DNA of 49,332 nucleotides from Pelistega sp. (GCA_030538255.1 JAUNUI010000024.1:1-49332), one strand, 5' to 3'; positions 17,306-26,826 are shown, numbered from the stretch's first letter. Program-made: numbers and translations. The notes: a model not told the origin generated them from the sequence alone.

Positions 17306-18562
17306 ATGAATAAAGAACTCGGTATCACCACGAAAATTTTACATGCAGACCGTTATGCGGGCACTGAGGCGAATGCAGTACATAAGCCCATCCATATTTC
17401 TAATCAATACGCATTTGATAGTGTTGAAGGTTTGATTGGCGTGTTCCAGAATCAGCCTGGTTTTTCTTATTCTCGTCAAGGCACACCTACCTCAGCAGCT
17501 CTGGAAAATAAGATTACCTTATTAGAAGAGGGGGTGAGTACGGTAGGTTTTGCCAGTGGTATGGCGGCTTTGAGCGCTGCTTTTACAACCTTGCTCAAAG
17601 CGGGAGATCATCTGATTTCAAGTCGCTTTATTTTTGGTAATACGAAAAGCCTATTCATGACCTTGGAAGGTTTGGGTATTGAGGTAACGCTTGTTGATAC
17701 TACGGATATTCGTAATGTTGAAGCCGCCTTACAGCCAAATACACGTATGCTTTTTACCGAAACCATCGCCAATCCGGTGACACAAGTGAGTGACCTTAAG
17801 GGCATGGGCGATTTCTGTGAAAAGCACAATATCGTGTATTTTGTTGATAATACTATGGTGACGCCGTATCTATTGAAAGGTAAAGATATTAAAGCCTCTC
17901 TAGTGATGCATTCGCTCTCTAAGGGGATTTGTGGTCATGCGAGCGCTTTAGGTGGTTCATTGACCAACACGGGTTTGTATGACTGGACCCATTATCCGAA
18001 TATTATTGAGGCCTATAAAACAGGTCCAAGCCATAGCTGGGGACTGTTACAAGCCAAGAAAAAAGGCCTACGTGATATGGGCGCAACACTTAGCGCAGAT
18101 GCGGCAAGTCGCATCGCCTTAGGCGCTGAAACCCTTAGCTTACGTATGGAGAAAGCATTCGGTAATGCTTTAAAACTTGCTCAGTATATGCAAGAAAGCC
18201 CTATGTTCTCAGCAGTGAAATATCCAGGTCTTGAAGCACATCCTCAGCATCAACGCGCCAAGGAGTTATTTTCTGCTAAGGGCTATGGCGCGCTCTTAGC
18301 CGTAGAATTGAACCCTGAAGTGGATCTCTACAGCTTCTTGAATCACTTGAAAGTGGTGATTTTAGCAACGCACTTGGGTGATAACCGTACCTTATGTGTA
18401 CCTGTTGCACCAACCATTTATTATGAAATGAGTGCTGAGCTACGTGCCGAGATGGGTATCTCTGATAGCTTATTGCGTATCTCGGTAGGGATTGAGGAAG
18501 TTGAGGATATTATCGCTGACTTTGAGCAAGCCTACGAACAAGCGCTTAAGCGTAAGGCTTAA
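17306..18562 (+). CDS. Cys/Met-metabolism PLP-dependent enzyme (homocysteine synthase / cystathionine gamma-synthase type)
   Basis: The 418-residue fold-type I PLP enzyme has PIHISNQYAF, FSYSRQGTPT, FASGMAALSAA and the pyridoxal lysine at Lys206 in HSLSKGICGH. Such enzymes form homocysteine or cystathionine from O-acyl-homoserine and sulfide or cysteine, or act as gamma-lyases. The long C-terminal segment and the ETIANPVTQV motif recall the O-acetyl/O-succinylhomoserine sulfhydrylase group. The exact substrate is not decidable here. It stands alone, upstream of the HU gene. Confidence 0.78.
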   Translation: MNKELGITTKILHADRYAGTEANAVHKPIHISNQYAFDSVEGLIGVFQNQPGFSYSRQGTPTSAALENKITLLEEGVSTVGFASGMAALSAAFTTLLKAGDHLISSRFIFGNTKSLFMTLEGLGIEVTLVDTTDIRNVEAALQPNTRMLFTETIANPVTQVSDLKGMGDFCEKHNIVYFVDNTMVTPYLLKGKDIKASLVMHSLSKGICGHASALGGSLTNTGLYDWTHYPNIIEAYKTGPSHSWGLLQAKKKGLRDMGATLSADAASRIALGAETLSLRMEKAFGNALKLAQYMQESPMFSAVKYPGLEAHPQHQRAKELFSAKGYGALLAVELNPEVDLYSFLNHLKVVILATHLGDNRTLCVPVAPTIYYEMSAELRAEMGISDSLLRISVGIEEVEDIIADFEQAYEQALKRKA

Positions 18563-18710
18563 GGAATAATCGGCAAAATACCTTAGAATGATGGCGCAAA
18601 TAGGTGCTTTGCAAGAGATAACTGCCTGAGTTGCAAGGCCTAGAGTGGTTTATATTGTCTTGTAAAACCTACAATAGCCCTGAGAATACTCGGGAAAACC
18701 TTTAATACAC

Positions 18711-18771
18711 GTCAAGAAAGGCTAATTTTCAGGCTTTTTTTCTTGACAGTGAGCTGTAATAAAGCGAATAT
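18711..18771 (+). promoter_or_regulatory. Probable HU-gene promoter overlapped by an inverted repeat
   Basis: TTGACA (18743-18748) with GAATAT 17 bases further on fits a sigma-70 promoter, though the -10 box is weak. GTCAAGAAA (18711-18719) and TTTCTTGAC (18739-18747) form a perfect 9-bp inverted repeat whose right arm covers most of the -35 box. It could be an operator, or part of the preceding gene's terminator. Confidence 0.5.
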
Positions 18772-18819
18772 ATTCATAGTGTGGTTTCTTAGATGACTAT
18801 GTAAATAGGGGTAAATTAA

Positions 18820-19101
18820 ATGAATAAAACAGAATTAATTGAACAAATTGCTGCTCAAGCTGATATCTCTAAAGCTGCTGCTGGTCGCGCACTTGATGGC
18901 GCTATCGAAGCAGTTAAAGCTTCCTTGAAAAAAGGCCAACCTGTTACTTTAGTGGGTTTTGGTACTTTCTACGTGTCTGAGCGCGCTGCTCGCACGGGTC
19001 GTAATCCTCGTACAGGCGAAGAAATCAAAATCAAGAAAGCTAAAGTACCTAAGTTCCGTCCAGGTAAAGCACTGAAAGACACAGTTGCTAAAGCAAAATA
19101 A
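18820..19101 (+). CDS. hup: HU-family DNA-binding protein
   Basis: The 93-residue basic nucleoid protein has the HU/IHF fold: N-terminal helices ([20 protein letters not shown]), then [20 protein letters not shown] with the flexible DNA-embracing arm, and [11 protein letters not shown] at the end. HU dimers bend and compact DNA with little sequence preference. The arm sequence GRNPRTG is typical of HU rather than IHF. It is flanked by its own promoter and a strong terminator, so it is a single-gene unit. Confidence 0.95.
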   Translation: MNKTELIEQIAAQADISKAAAGRALDGAIEAVKASLKKGQPVTLVGFGTFYVSERAARTGRNPRTGEEIKIKKAKVPKFRPGKALKDTVAKAK

Positions 19102-19191
19102 GTAATCAAGCAGCGAATTATAAACATTTAAATATAAATCAATTTAAGTGGATTAACGTTACATTGTTCCACACTTCAATGTAAGCCCTCT

Positions 19192-19223
19192 AAAAAACCA
19201 GTGATTTTTTCACTGGTTTTTTT
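19192..19223 (+). terminator. Terminator of the HU gene
   Basis: ACCAGTG pairs with CACTGGT around TTTTTT, flanked by A6 on the left and T7 on the right. It could work in both directions. Confidence 0.85.
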
Positions 19224-19340
19224 ATCCAGTAAAATTCAAACAAATGTTTAAGTGGTACACTTTGTGCTTGTGGTTTTTGCCTAGACTAAATATATTATGA
19301 GCAAGAGCTACTTGTTTTTTATTCATTCAAAGGTAAACTC

Positions 19341-20546
19341 GTGAAGTTTATTAAATGGTTATTTTTTATTGCGCTTGTAGGCAGTCTTGGCTTTCTGGCC
19401 TACTGGTTTAACCGAGTCGAACCCTTACCTGCGGGATTTGTGAGTGCTAACGGTCGCTTAGAATTGAATCGCATTGATGTTGCATCCCTCTATCCAGGTC
19501 GTGTTCAAGAGATTAAAGTCCGTGAAGGTGAAGCCGTGAAGAAAGACCAAGTACTTGTGGTGCTTTCTTCCGAGCAAAGTCAAAGTCAATTGAGTGCGGC
19601 TAAGGCGGCTAAGTTACGTGTTGAAGAAACCGTAGCACGTACTGAAGCAGAAATACAAGCGCGTGAACAGCAATTGAAATTAGCGCAGATGGAGCTGAAT
19701 AATGCAGTTGCCTTGCGCCGTGATAATTTAGTTTCACAAGCCGAGGTGAATCGTCGACAAGCTGCTCGGGATGCTGAGCGGGCGGGAGTAGCTGCTGCGC
19801 AAGCGGCTCAAGCTGAGGCACAAGCAGGTGTGGCGCAGGCACAAGCGCAAGTCGATGCAGCAAGCTCCGCGCATACAGATCTACTGATTACAGCCCCCTT
19901 AGAGGCACGCGTTGAATATCGTATTGCCGAGTTAGGCAATGTGATTGCCAGTGGTAGTCGCGTAGTGACACTGGTGGATCCCTTGGATATTACCATGAAT
20001 GTCTTTTTGCCTACGCATAGCATGGCGGCGATTGAGTTGGGTGCTGAGGCGCGTATTATTCTCGATGGGATTGATGCGGTATGGCCTGCGCAAGTTGAGT
20101 TTGTTTCTGCTCAAGCCCAATTTACACCTAAACACGTTGAAACAGCGAATGAACGTGAAAAACTGATGTATAAGGTAAAATTACGTTTACCTCTTGAGGT
20201 CGCACAAGCACATTCCAAACTCTTAAAGGGTGGCTTAACAGGCATCGCTTATGTACGCTTGGACCCGAGTGCTAGTTGGCCAGACATATGGCAAGTGCGC
20301 TTGCCTAATTCGATTCGAAGTGGCGCCAGTACTATAAGCGCAATGGATACAGAACTTAGCTTGGCTATGCGAGGTACTCATACTAGCAACGCTGATACTC
20401 TCGACACTGATACTATTCACGCTGATGCTATTAATGCTAATGCTGTCAACACTAAGTCTCTCGACGCTAATACTGTTAAGCTTGATGTTATCAAGGCCAA
20501 GACAGTAGGGCATGTTGACCCAACGCTTAGTGTTTCAAGACAATAA
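19341..20546 (+). CDS. HlyD-family membrane-fusion (periplasmic adaptor) protein
   Basis: This 401-residue adaptor is first in a four-gene efflux operon. It starts at GTG 19341 with AAGG upstream. A membrane anchor (~4-24) is followed by the first half of the biotinyl-lipoyl domain (GRVQEIKVREGEAVKKDQVL), a long Ala/Gln-rich coiled-coil hairpin (~80-170) and the second lipoyl half (LEARVEYRIAELGNVIASG). The C-terminus is odd: from ~350 to 393 a hydrophobic residue recurs every fifth position (L354, I359, I364, V369, L374, V379, I384, V389) with Asp/Asn/Ala/Thr between. This reflects a 15-bp tandem repeat in the DNA. The adaptor would join the ABC pump to the outer-membrane channel. Confidence 0.88.
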   Translation: MKFIKWLFFIALVGSLGFLAYWFNRVEPLPAGFVSANGRLELNRIDVASLYPGRVQEIKVREGEAVKKDQVLVVLSSEQSQSQLSAAKAAKLRVEETVARTEAEIQAREQQLKLAQMELNNAVALRRDNLVSQAEVNRRQAARDAERAGVAAAQAAQAEAQAGVAQAQAQVDAASSAHTDLLITAPLEARVEYRIAELGNVIASGSRVVTLVDPLDITMNVFLPTHSMAAIELGAEARIILDGIDAVWPAQVEFVSAQAQFTPKHVETANEREKLMYKVKLRLPLEVAQAHSKLLKGGLTGIAYVRLDPSASWPDIWQVRLPNSIRSGASTISAMDTELSLAMRGTHTSNADTLDTDTIHADAINANAVNTKSLDANTVKLDVIKAKTVGHVDPTLSVSRQ

Positions 20547-20551
20547 CGCTT

Positions 20552-23512
20552 ATGTTGAATCCCGCAGGACACCATTCTGACAAAATTGCTGTTCGGGTAT
20601 CGGGTTTAAGTCATGCCTATGGAAAAAATCAGGCACTGAAAAATGTGAGTCTTGAGCTGCCGAGTCATACAACAATTGGCTTAATTGGCCCTGACGGTGT
20701 CGGTAAGTCCACCTTATTATCGTTAATCGCGGGTATTAAAATCATACAAGAAGGTAGCGTTGACGTATTTGGCCAAGACATGGCTGATGCTCGCGTACGT
20801 GACCGCCTTGCCTCACGAATTGCCTTTATGCCACAGGGCTTGGGGCATAATCTGTATCCGACCTTATCAATTTATGAAAATATTGATTTTCATGCGCGTC
20901 TCTTTGGCTTGAAAAAGGCCGAACGAAAGCAGAGGATTCAGCGACTCTTAGATGCCACTAGCCTGACCCCATTTGCCGATAGGGCTGCTTCTAAATTGTC
21001 TGGAGGTATGAAGCAAAAGCTCAGCTTATGCTGTGCTTTGGTACATAGTCCAGATTTATTAATCCTGGATGAACCGACCACAGGTGTCGATCCCTTATCA
21101 AGGCGCCAATTCTGGGCCTTGGTTGAGGACTTACGCGCTGAAAACCCAGCCATGACCGTGGTTGTTGCCACGGCTTATATTGACGAAGCCGAACGCTTTG
21201 AGTTTTTACTCGCTATGGATGATGGCCATCTATTAGCCGCTAAACCCACTCAGCAGGTCATTCAAGAGACGCAAAGCGCGACCCTTGAAGAAGCCTATGT
21301 CAAATTACTACCTGAAGATAAACAAAGTAGTGAAGTTGGGTTAGAAAAAAGACCGTTCATGCCAGACCCTAATGAGCCTTATGCAATGGAAGCGAAGGGC
21401 TTAAGTAAACGGTTCGGTGATTTTACAGCGGTTGATAATGTCAGTTTTAAAATTCCGCGTGGCGAGATCTTCGGCTTCTTAGGTTCGAACGGTTGCGGTA
21501 AGTCAACGACCATGAAGATGCTGACCGGTTTATTGGAGCCGACAGAAGGAAGCGCCAAGTTGCTGGGGCAAGAGATTGATGCCAACGATATGGCTACACG
21601 TATGCGTGTGGGTTATATGTCGCAAGCATTCTCACTTTATGAAGAACTCAGTGTTAGAGAGAATCTCTTACTCCATGCGCGCTTGTATAAGTTACAAGGT
21701 GCAGCGATTAGCGAAGCGGTTGAGCGGTCTTTAAGTGATTATGATTTAGTCGATGTGGCAGAGAGCAAGCCTGCAGACTTATCACTCGGTATTCGTCAAC
21801 GCTTACAATTGGCGGCAGCTTGTTTACATCATCCCGAAGTCTTGATTCTTGATGAGCCCACTTCAGGTGTTGACCCTGTGGCGCGAGATATGTTTTGGCG
21901 CCGACTCTTGTCCTTATCACGTGACGACAAGATCACGATTTTTGTTTCTACCCACTTTATGAATGAGGCGCAGCGCTGTGATCGCATTTCATTTATGCAT
22001 CAGGGGCGGGTTTTAGGGGTTGGCACACCTGAAGAATTGCAAGCGCGTATGCAAAGCCCTAGCTTGGAAGAGGCCTTTATCGCTTATCTGGAAGAAGCCG
22101 AAGCCGATGAACTTACGCAGGCGGCTCGTGCGGGCACAGAGAAGGGGGCTGGCGCAAAGCACTTATCGCATGATCAAAACGCTGGCATAAGCGATTCGTC
22201 GTATACGAATGATTCATCAGACGCGAATCATGTGCCTCATGAGAAAGATTTATCTAACGCAAAGCATTCATCGCATAAGCATGATTCATCAGACACAGCA
22301 AGCAGATCGGCGATGCAAGGCTCAGTGGGTTCTCATAACGTGCTGATATCAGAGCCTCACAAGTCAACACCTTCTTTAGGCATATTGTATGGTTTGTCGA
22401 TGATTTGGACCTTTGCCATACGCGAAGGTAAAGAGTTGCTACGTGACCATATTCGCTTGTTCTTCGCGATTTTCGGTCCCATTTTTTTAATGACTTCAGC
22501 TTCAATCGGGGTCTCTTTTGATGTAAAAGACATTCGCTTTGCTGTCTTAGACCGCGATAAAACCATAGAAAGCCGTAGTTTGCAGGAGTATTATTCAGGC
22601 TCACGTTACTTTAAGTTTGTAGGAGATTTGCAAAGTGGCGCGCAGATTGATGAAGTGCTGCGTAGCTCCAAGGCGCGGGTGGTGATTGATATTCCACCAG
22701 ACTTTGGTGTGCAGGTGGCACGCGGTGAGCGACCTAAAGTCAACTTTATCATAGACGGCACGGTGCCCTTTTTAGCCAGTAATATTGATGGTTATCTAAG
22801 CGGTGTATTACTCCAATATGCACAAGATAAATTACGCTCAACGGGGTTGCCAATTGATATGAGCACGCCCGTGGATACGGTATCACGCTACGTGTATAAC
22901 CAAGATTTTCAAAGTATTTATGCCATCACACCAGGCATGATCATGTTGGCGATGATGATGATCCCCGCCATGATGACCGCCTTAGGCGTGGTACGTGAGC
23001 GAGAAATTGGCTCAATCACCAATCTCTACACTTCGCCTGCATCGGTGACGCAATTCTTGATTGGCAAACAATTACCGTATATTGCTTTAGCCATGTGTAG
23101 TTATCTGGTGATGGTGTGGATTGCAATTGTCTTACTCGATGTGCCGCTTAAGGGATCGTTCTTAGCGATGACATTTGGAGCGCTAGGTATGGTCGCATGT
23201 TCAACGGCTTTTGGCTTATTGGTGTCTTGCTTTGTCCGTTCGCAAGTGGCGGCGATTTTTGCGGCGGCTATTTTAGCCATGATTCCAGCCTTAAATTATT
23301 CGGGTTTATTATTTCCTATTTCAACCTTAACCGGTGCTAGTGCCATTATGGCTTGGGCTTTTCCAACTTCATGGTATCAGCTGATTAGTATTGGTGCTTT
23401 CACCAAGGGTTTAGGCTGGACGGAATTCTTTAATTATTTCGCCGTGCTGTTTATGATTTGCTTCATGCTGGTATTTGTTGCAGGCTTCTTTTTGAAGAAG
23501 CAGGAGGTCTAG
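20552..23512 (+). CDS. Fused double-ATPase ABC-2 transporter (RbbA/YhiH-like)
   Basis: The 986-residue protein contains two complete ABC ATPases and a membrane domain. ATPase 1 has Walker A GPDGVGKST (46-54), LSGGMKQKL and LLILDEPTTGVDP. ATPase 2 has GSNGCGKST, LSLGIRQRL and VLILDEPTSGVDP. A polar Ser/His/Asp-rich linker (~525-605) with SSDANH/SSDT-like repeats joins them to an ABC-2 membrane domain with a large extracytoplasmic loop and five or six helices. This architecture is that of YhiH/RbbA, beside YhiI-like and YhhJ-like genes. The order here (adaptor, pump, permease, outer-membrane channel) supports drug or toxic-compound export. The start is 5 bases past the adaptor stop. Confidence 0.88.
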   Translation: MLNPAGHHSDKIAVRVSGLSHAYGKNQALKNVSLELPSHTTIGLIGPDGVGKSTLLSLIAGIKIIQEGSVDVFGQDMADARVRDRLASRIAFMPQGLGHNLYPTLSIYENIDFHARLFGLKKAERKQRIQRLLDATSLTPFADRAASKLSGGMKQKLSLCCALVHSPDLLILDEPTTGVDPLSRRQFWALVEDLRAENPAMTVVVATAYIDEAERFEFLLAMDDGHLLAAKPTQQVIQETQSATLEEAYVKLLPEDKQSSEVGLEKRPFMPDPNEPYAMEAKGLSKRFGDFTAVDNVSFKIPRGEIFGFLGSNGCGKSTTMKMLTGLLEPTEGSAKLLGQEIDANDMATRMRVGYMSQAFSLYEELSVRENLLLHARLYKLQGAAISEAVERSLSDYDLVDVAESKPADLSLGIRQRLQLAAACLHHPEVLILDEPTSGVDPVARDMFWRRLLSLSRDDKITIFVSTHFMNEAQRCDRISFMHQGRVLGVGTPEELQARMQSPSLEEAFIAYLEEAEADELTQAARAGTEKGAGAKHLSHDQNAGISDSSYTNDSSDANHVPHEKDLSNAKHSSHKHDSSDTASRSAMQGSVGSHNVLISEPHKSTPSLGILYGLSMIWTFAIREGKELLRDHIRLFFAIFGPIFLMTSASIGVSFDVKDIRFAVLDRDKTIESRSLQEYYSGSRYFKFVGDLQSGAQIDEVLRSSKARVVIDIPPDFGVQVARGERPKVNFIIDGTVPFLASNIDGYLSGVLLQYAQDKLRSTGLPIDMSTPVDTVSRYVYNQDFQSIYAITPGMIMLAMMMIPAMMTALGVVREREIGSITNLYTSPASVTQFLIGKQLPYIALAMCSYLVMVWIAIVLLDVPLKGSFLAMTFGALGMVACSTAFGLLVSCFVRSQVAAIFAAAILAMIPALNYSGLLFPISTLTGASAIMAWAFPTSWYQLISIGAFTKGLGWTEFFNYFAVLFMICFMLVFVAGFFLKKQEV

Positions 23513-23513
23513 C

Positions 23514-24641
23514 ATGTACGAGTGGATAAAGAATGTCTGGTTCTTAAGTATTAAGGAATTTAAAAGTGTCACCAGTGATATTACCTTGATGGGCTTGGTG
23601 GTGGCGGTATTCACTGTAGCTGTGTATTCTGTCTCAACAGGTTTAACCACCGAGGTGAAGAATGCCTCGGTTGCGATTATTGATCAGGACCAATCGGCCT
23701 TATCGTATCAAATTCGTGATGCTATTTTGCCGCCTTATTTTAAACCTGCAGTACTTATACAAGCACATGAACGAGATGCGAAGCTTGATAAGGGCGAGTT
23801 TGTTTTTATTATTGATATCCCACCGAATTTTGCTCAGGACGTTTTGGCTGAGAAGAAGCCGCAAGTCTATATCTGGGCCGATGCCACCGCAGCGACTTTA
23901 GCAGGTGTCGGCTCGGCCTATATTGAACAAATTGTTCAGCGTGAGGTTCAGACCTATCTTCGCGAGAGCTCGAATCTAGATTGGATGCCTGTGGAGCCTA
24001 TCGTTAGCATTATGTACAACCCGAATGGTACCAATGTCTGGTTTATTGGGGTGATGCAAGTCGTGTCGAATGTGACCTTATTGACCATGATCTTAGTGGG
24101 TGCGGCGATTATTCGTGAACGAGAACATGGCACGATGGAGCATCTCTTAGTCATGCCAGTACGAGCCAGTGAAATTGCGATTGCGAAAATTCTTACCAAT
24201 AGTGCCTTGATTATGGTGGCGGCCTTATTGTCTTTAGGCGGGGTGGTGCACTTACTCTTAGGTGTGCCAATTATTGGCTCAGTGAGTTTGTTTACCTTAG
24301 GTTTAGCAATCTATTTGTTTACTGTGTCTTCTTTGGGCGTATGGTTAGCAACCTTGGCGCCGACGATGCCGCAATTTGGTTTATTGTGTATTCCCATCTA
24401 TATTGTGACGCGCTTGCTATCTGGCGGAGAAACACCGATGGAAAGCATGTCACAAATCGTGCAAGACATTACCTTCTTCTCACCCGTTACTCAGTTTGTG
24501 ATGTATGCACAGAGTGTATTATTTCGTAATGCTGACTTGGCGATTGTCTGGCCACAGTTGGCTATCTTAAGTGTGGCAGGTGTGCTGTTTTTAGCCATGG
24601 CGCTAAGTCGTTTTCACCAGATGCTAGCCAAGCAGGGCTAG
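23514..24641 (+). CDS. ABC-2 family permease (YhhJ-like)
   Basis: The 375-residue membrane protein has one N-terminal helix (~25-45), a ~140-residue extracytoplasmic domain, and five or six C-terminal helices, including the IREREHGTMEHLLVMP segment typical of ABC-2 permeases. It starts one base after the previous stop and has a strong GGAGGT Shine-Dalgarno, so the two genes are tightly coupled. It probably forms a heterodimer with the membrane half of the RbbA-like protein. Confidence 0.9.
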   Translation: MYEWIKNVWFLSIKEFKSVTSDITLMGLVVAVFTVAVYSVSTGLTTEVKNASVAIIDQDQSALSYQIRDAILPPYFKPAVLIQAHERDAKLDKGEFVFIIDIPPNFAQDVLAEKKPQVYIWADATAATLAGVGSAYIEQIVQREVQTYLRESSNLDWMPVEPIVSIMYNPNGTNVWFIGVMQVVSNVTLLTMILVGAAIIREREHGTMEHLLVMPVRASEIAIAKILTNSALIMVAALLSLGGVVHLLLGVPIIGSVSLFTLGLAIYLFTVSSLGVWLATLAPTMPQFGLLCIPIYIVTRLLSGGETPMESMSQIVQDITFFSPVTQFVMYAQSVLFRNADLAIVWPQLAILSVAGVLFLAMALSRFHQMLAKQG

Positions 24642-24662
24642 TTATCGTAGACTGAATTTTAT

Positions 24663-26138
24663 ATGAATACTCTATTGATGAAATCTAAAAAAAGCGCATA
24701 CGCTAATACGACAAGACGCATTGCGGTCGTCAGTAGTGCACTGATCTTAAGTGCGTGTGCAGTGACTCAAGTCGATGCTCCCTCAAGCGTAACGGTTCCT
24801 GGAGAGTTTGAGCAGGTCTCAAGCCAAGAGGGTATGAGTGCCGAGCAGCAAGCGGCAGCTGAGGCATCGCTACGTCAATGGTGGCGCAGCTGGCATGATC
24901 CGGTACTGACGCAGCTTATTGAGAATGCTTTTATGGGTAATTTTGATTTACAAATTGCCCAGTCACGCTTGGCGGAGTCTCAAGCGATGAGTGGCTTAGC
25001 GCGTGCAGATATGGGACCTCAAGTCGGTATGAAGGCGGGGGCCGCTTGGATGGGTGTCCAATTTGATGAGGATACTGAAAAAATCTATGGCAATATGGCT
25101 TACATGGGATTCTCTGCTTCATGGGAACCCGATATTTTTGGTGCTAAGCGCAGTGATGCCGACGCCGCACAAGCCGCCGCCTTGGCAGAGCAAGAGCGCG
25201 TGTATGGGGCGCAGCTTATACTGAGTAGCCAACTTGCTGATCATTACGTGCAACTGCGTAGCTTAGAAAATCGGATACGTATCTATGATGCAAATAGTCG
25301 CAGTTTGAAGGAGTTGCTGCGTTATACACAAGGACGATTTAATGCGGGTCATGTTGGTGCGGATGTGGTAGCGCAGGTGAGGGCGGGTGTGAGTGGTTTA
25401 GATGCGCAACGTGCCACCTTACAAGCACAACGTGATCTTCATGAGCGCTCAATTGCCGTCTTATCAGGTCAAGTACCGCAAGGCTTTCGTGTGCCCAAGA
25501 GCGCAGTACCTATCTTGCATCGTTTACCAACGGCACCTCAAGGTCAGACTCCAGGTGCTGTCTTAGAGCGTCGTCCTGATGTACGGGCGAAAGCCAGAGC
25601 TGTGGAGGCAAGAGCGGCGCAAGTGGCGAGTGCCAAAGCTGATCTACTGCCTCGCTTTTCAATCAACTTTCTGGATAATTTAGGGCGCTTGGAGTTGAAT
25701 GGTGATGCCATTCCGGCGATTTGGAGCTCAGCACGTATATTAAGTGTGGGCATGACCTTACCAATTTTTACGGCGGGACGTATACAGCGTAATATTGAAG
25801 CCAGTGATGCGCGTTTAAGAACTGCCGCTTTAGAATACGATCAGAATATTTTGCAGGCCCTGTCGGAGGTCGATAGTCTCTACCAACTCCAACATAGTCT
25901 GCAGCAACAGAACAAGGCCTTGGCACAAAGTTTAAGCCAAAAACGAACCCAGGCAGATGGCGTATATAAGCTCTTCCAGTATGGTCAGAAGACCTTGGAT
26001 GAGGCGATTCGCGTGCGCTTAGAAACCTATGATATTGAAGATAAGCAGAGTCAGGGGCAATTAGCACAAGCGCAAAACTTATTGAATCTGTATAAGGCTT
26101 TAGGGGGAGGGTGGAGCGTAGCAACCCCTTCGCAATAG
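24663..26138 (+). CDS. NodT-family outer-membrane efflux lipoprotein
   Basis: The 491-residue protein has a lipoprotein signal with lipobox LSAC (Cys32). It has two outer-membrane-efflux repeats: the first includes WRSWHDPVLTQLIENA (~73-88) and SWEPDIFGAKRSDADAAQA; the second includes LERRPDVRAKARAVEARAAQVASAKADLLPR (~301-331, shown in part) and LPIFTAGRIQRNIEASDA. This is the TolC/NodT trimeric channel family. As last gene of the operon it supplies the exit duct. The preceding permease stops 21 bases upstream. Confidence 0.9.
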   Translation: MNTLLMKSKKSAYANTTRRIAVVSSALILSACAVTQVDAPSSVTVPGEFEQVSSQEGMSAEQQAAAEASLRQWWRSWHDPVLTQLIENAFMGNFDLQIAQSRLAESQAMSGLARADMGPQVGMKAGAAWMGVQFDEDTEKIYGNMAYMGFSASWEPDIFGAKRSDADAAQAAALAEQERVYGAQLILSSQLADHYVQLRSLENRIRIYDANSRSLKELLRYTQGRFNAGHVGADVVAQVRAGVSGLDAQRATLQAQRDLHERSIAVLSGQVPQGFRVPKSAVPILHRLPTAPQGQTPGAVLERRPDVRAKARAVEARAAQVASAKADLLPRFSINFLDNLGRLELNGDAIPAIWSSARILSVGMTLPIFTAGRIQRNIEASDARLRTAALEYDQNILQALSEVDSLYQLQHSLQQQNKALAQSLSQKRTQADGVYKLFQYGQKTLDEAIRVRLETYDIEDKQSQGQLAQAQNLLNLYKALGGGWSVATPSQ

Positions 26139-26357
26139 ACTACAAGGCCCATGCCAATAATGGCTCCCAAAAAGAGCTCCCCAAAAGACTTGAGCGAGTG
26201 GATATATCGGGTATCGGTTTGGCGTATCTTAAGATATCCGTCTTTAATAAGGGAACAAGACTTCTTGAAGGATGATTAAGTGTGCGCTGTTTTCGCGATG
26301 ACTTGTTGTATAAATATTACAGAATGGCTTAAAAAGTGATTTTTATCGTCTAAAAGC

Positions 26358-26386
26358 TTGCTGGCTACTATAAATCCACCTATAAT
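26358..26386 (+). promoter_or_regulatory. Promoter of the first tRNA-Val gene
   Basis: TTGCTG (26358-26363), a 17-base spacer and TATAAT (26381-26386) lie 22 bases ahead of the tRNA start. The rest of the 270-base gap after the efflux operon shows only weak hairpins. Confidence 0.7.
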
Positions 26387-26408
26387 TTAATTCTTCAAGC
26401 AAGGCGAT

Positions 26409-26484
26409 GGGTGCTTAGCTCAGTTGGTAGAGCGGCGCCCTTACAAGGCGTAGGTCACAGGTTCGACCCCTGTAGCACCCACCA
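26409..26484 (+). tRNA. tRNA-Val (anticodon UAC), copy 1
   Basis: The 76-base gene folds into a full cloverleaf. The acceptor GGGTGCT pairs with AGCACCC, the D arm is GCTC/GAGC, and the anticodon stem GCGCC/GGCGT encloses CTTACAA (anticodon TAC). The T arm is ACAGG/CCTGT. CCA is encoded at the 3' end. Confidence 0.97.
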
Positions 26485-26502
26485 TCAAACTGCTAAATCA
26501 GT

Positions 26503-26535
26503 TAAGCGCTTACTTTATATGTTGAGCGCTTTTTT
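26503..26535 (+). terminator. Terminator after tRNA-Val copy 1
   Basis: AAGCGCT and AGCGCTT pair across TACTTTATATGTTG, followed by a T-run. Confidence 0.7.
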
Positions 26536-26639
26536 GTTAAAGCTTATTAAAACTTATGTTGTGCAGCGGCGCATATAAGGCTGAGATTAAGTAGCAGAAT
26601 GATAGGAGATTATCAGCCTTGATGAATCTGCATCTAGAT

Positions 26640-26715
26640 GGGTGCTTAGCTCAGTTGGTAGAGCGGCGCCCTTACAAGGCGTAGGTCACAGGTTCGACCC
26701 CTGTAGCACCCACCA
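26640..26715 (+). tRNA. tRNA-Val (anticodon UAC), copy 2
   Basis: Identical over all 76 bases to copy 1, including the encoded CCA, while the flanks differ. The two genes are separated by 155 bases that include the terminator of copy 1. No strong promoter of its own is obvious; candidates are weak. Confidence 0.97.
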
Positions 26716-26826
26716 TCATTTGCAATTCTATAGATCAGCGTAGAATTTTTATCAGAGATATCTGTTATGTGTTTAACTGCTGAATATATCTTCTGAATAT
26801 CTGTTCTCATTAAGAACACAGAGCGT

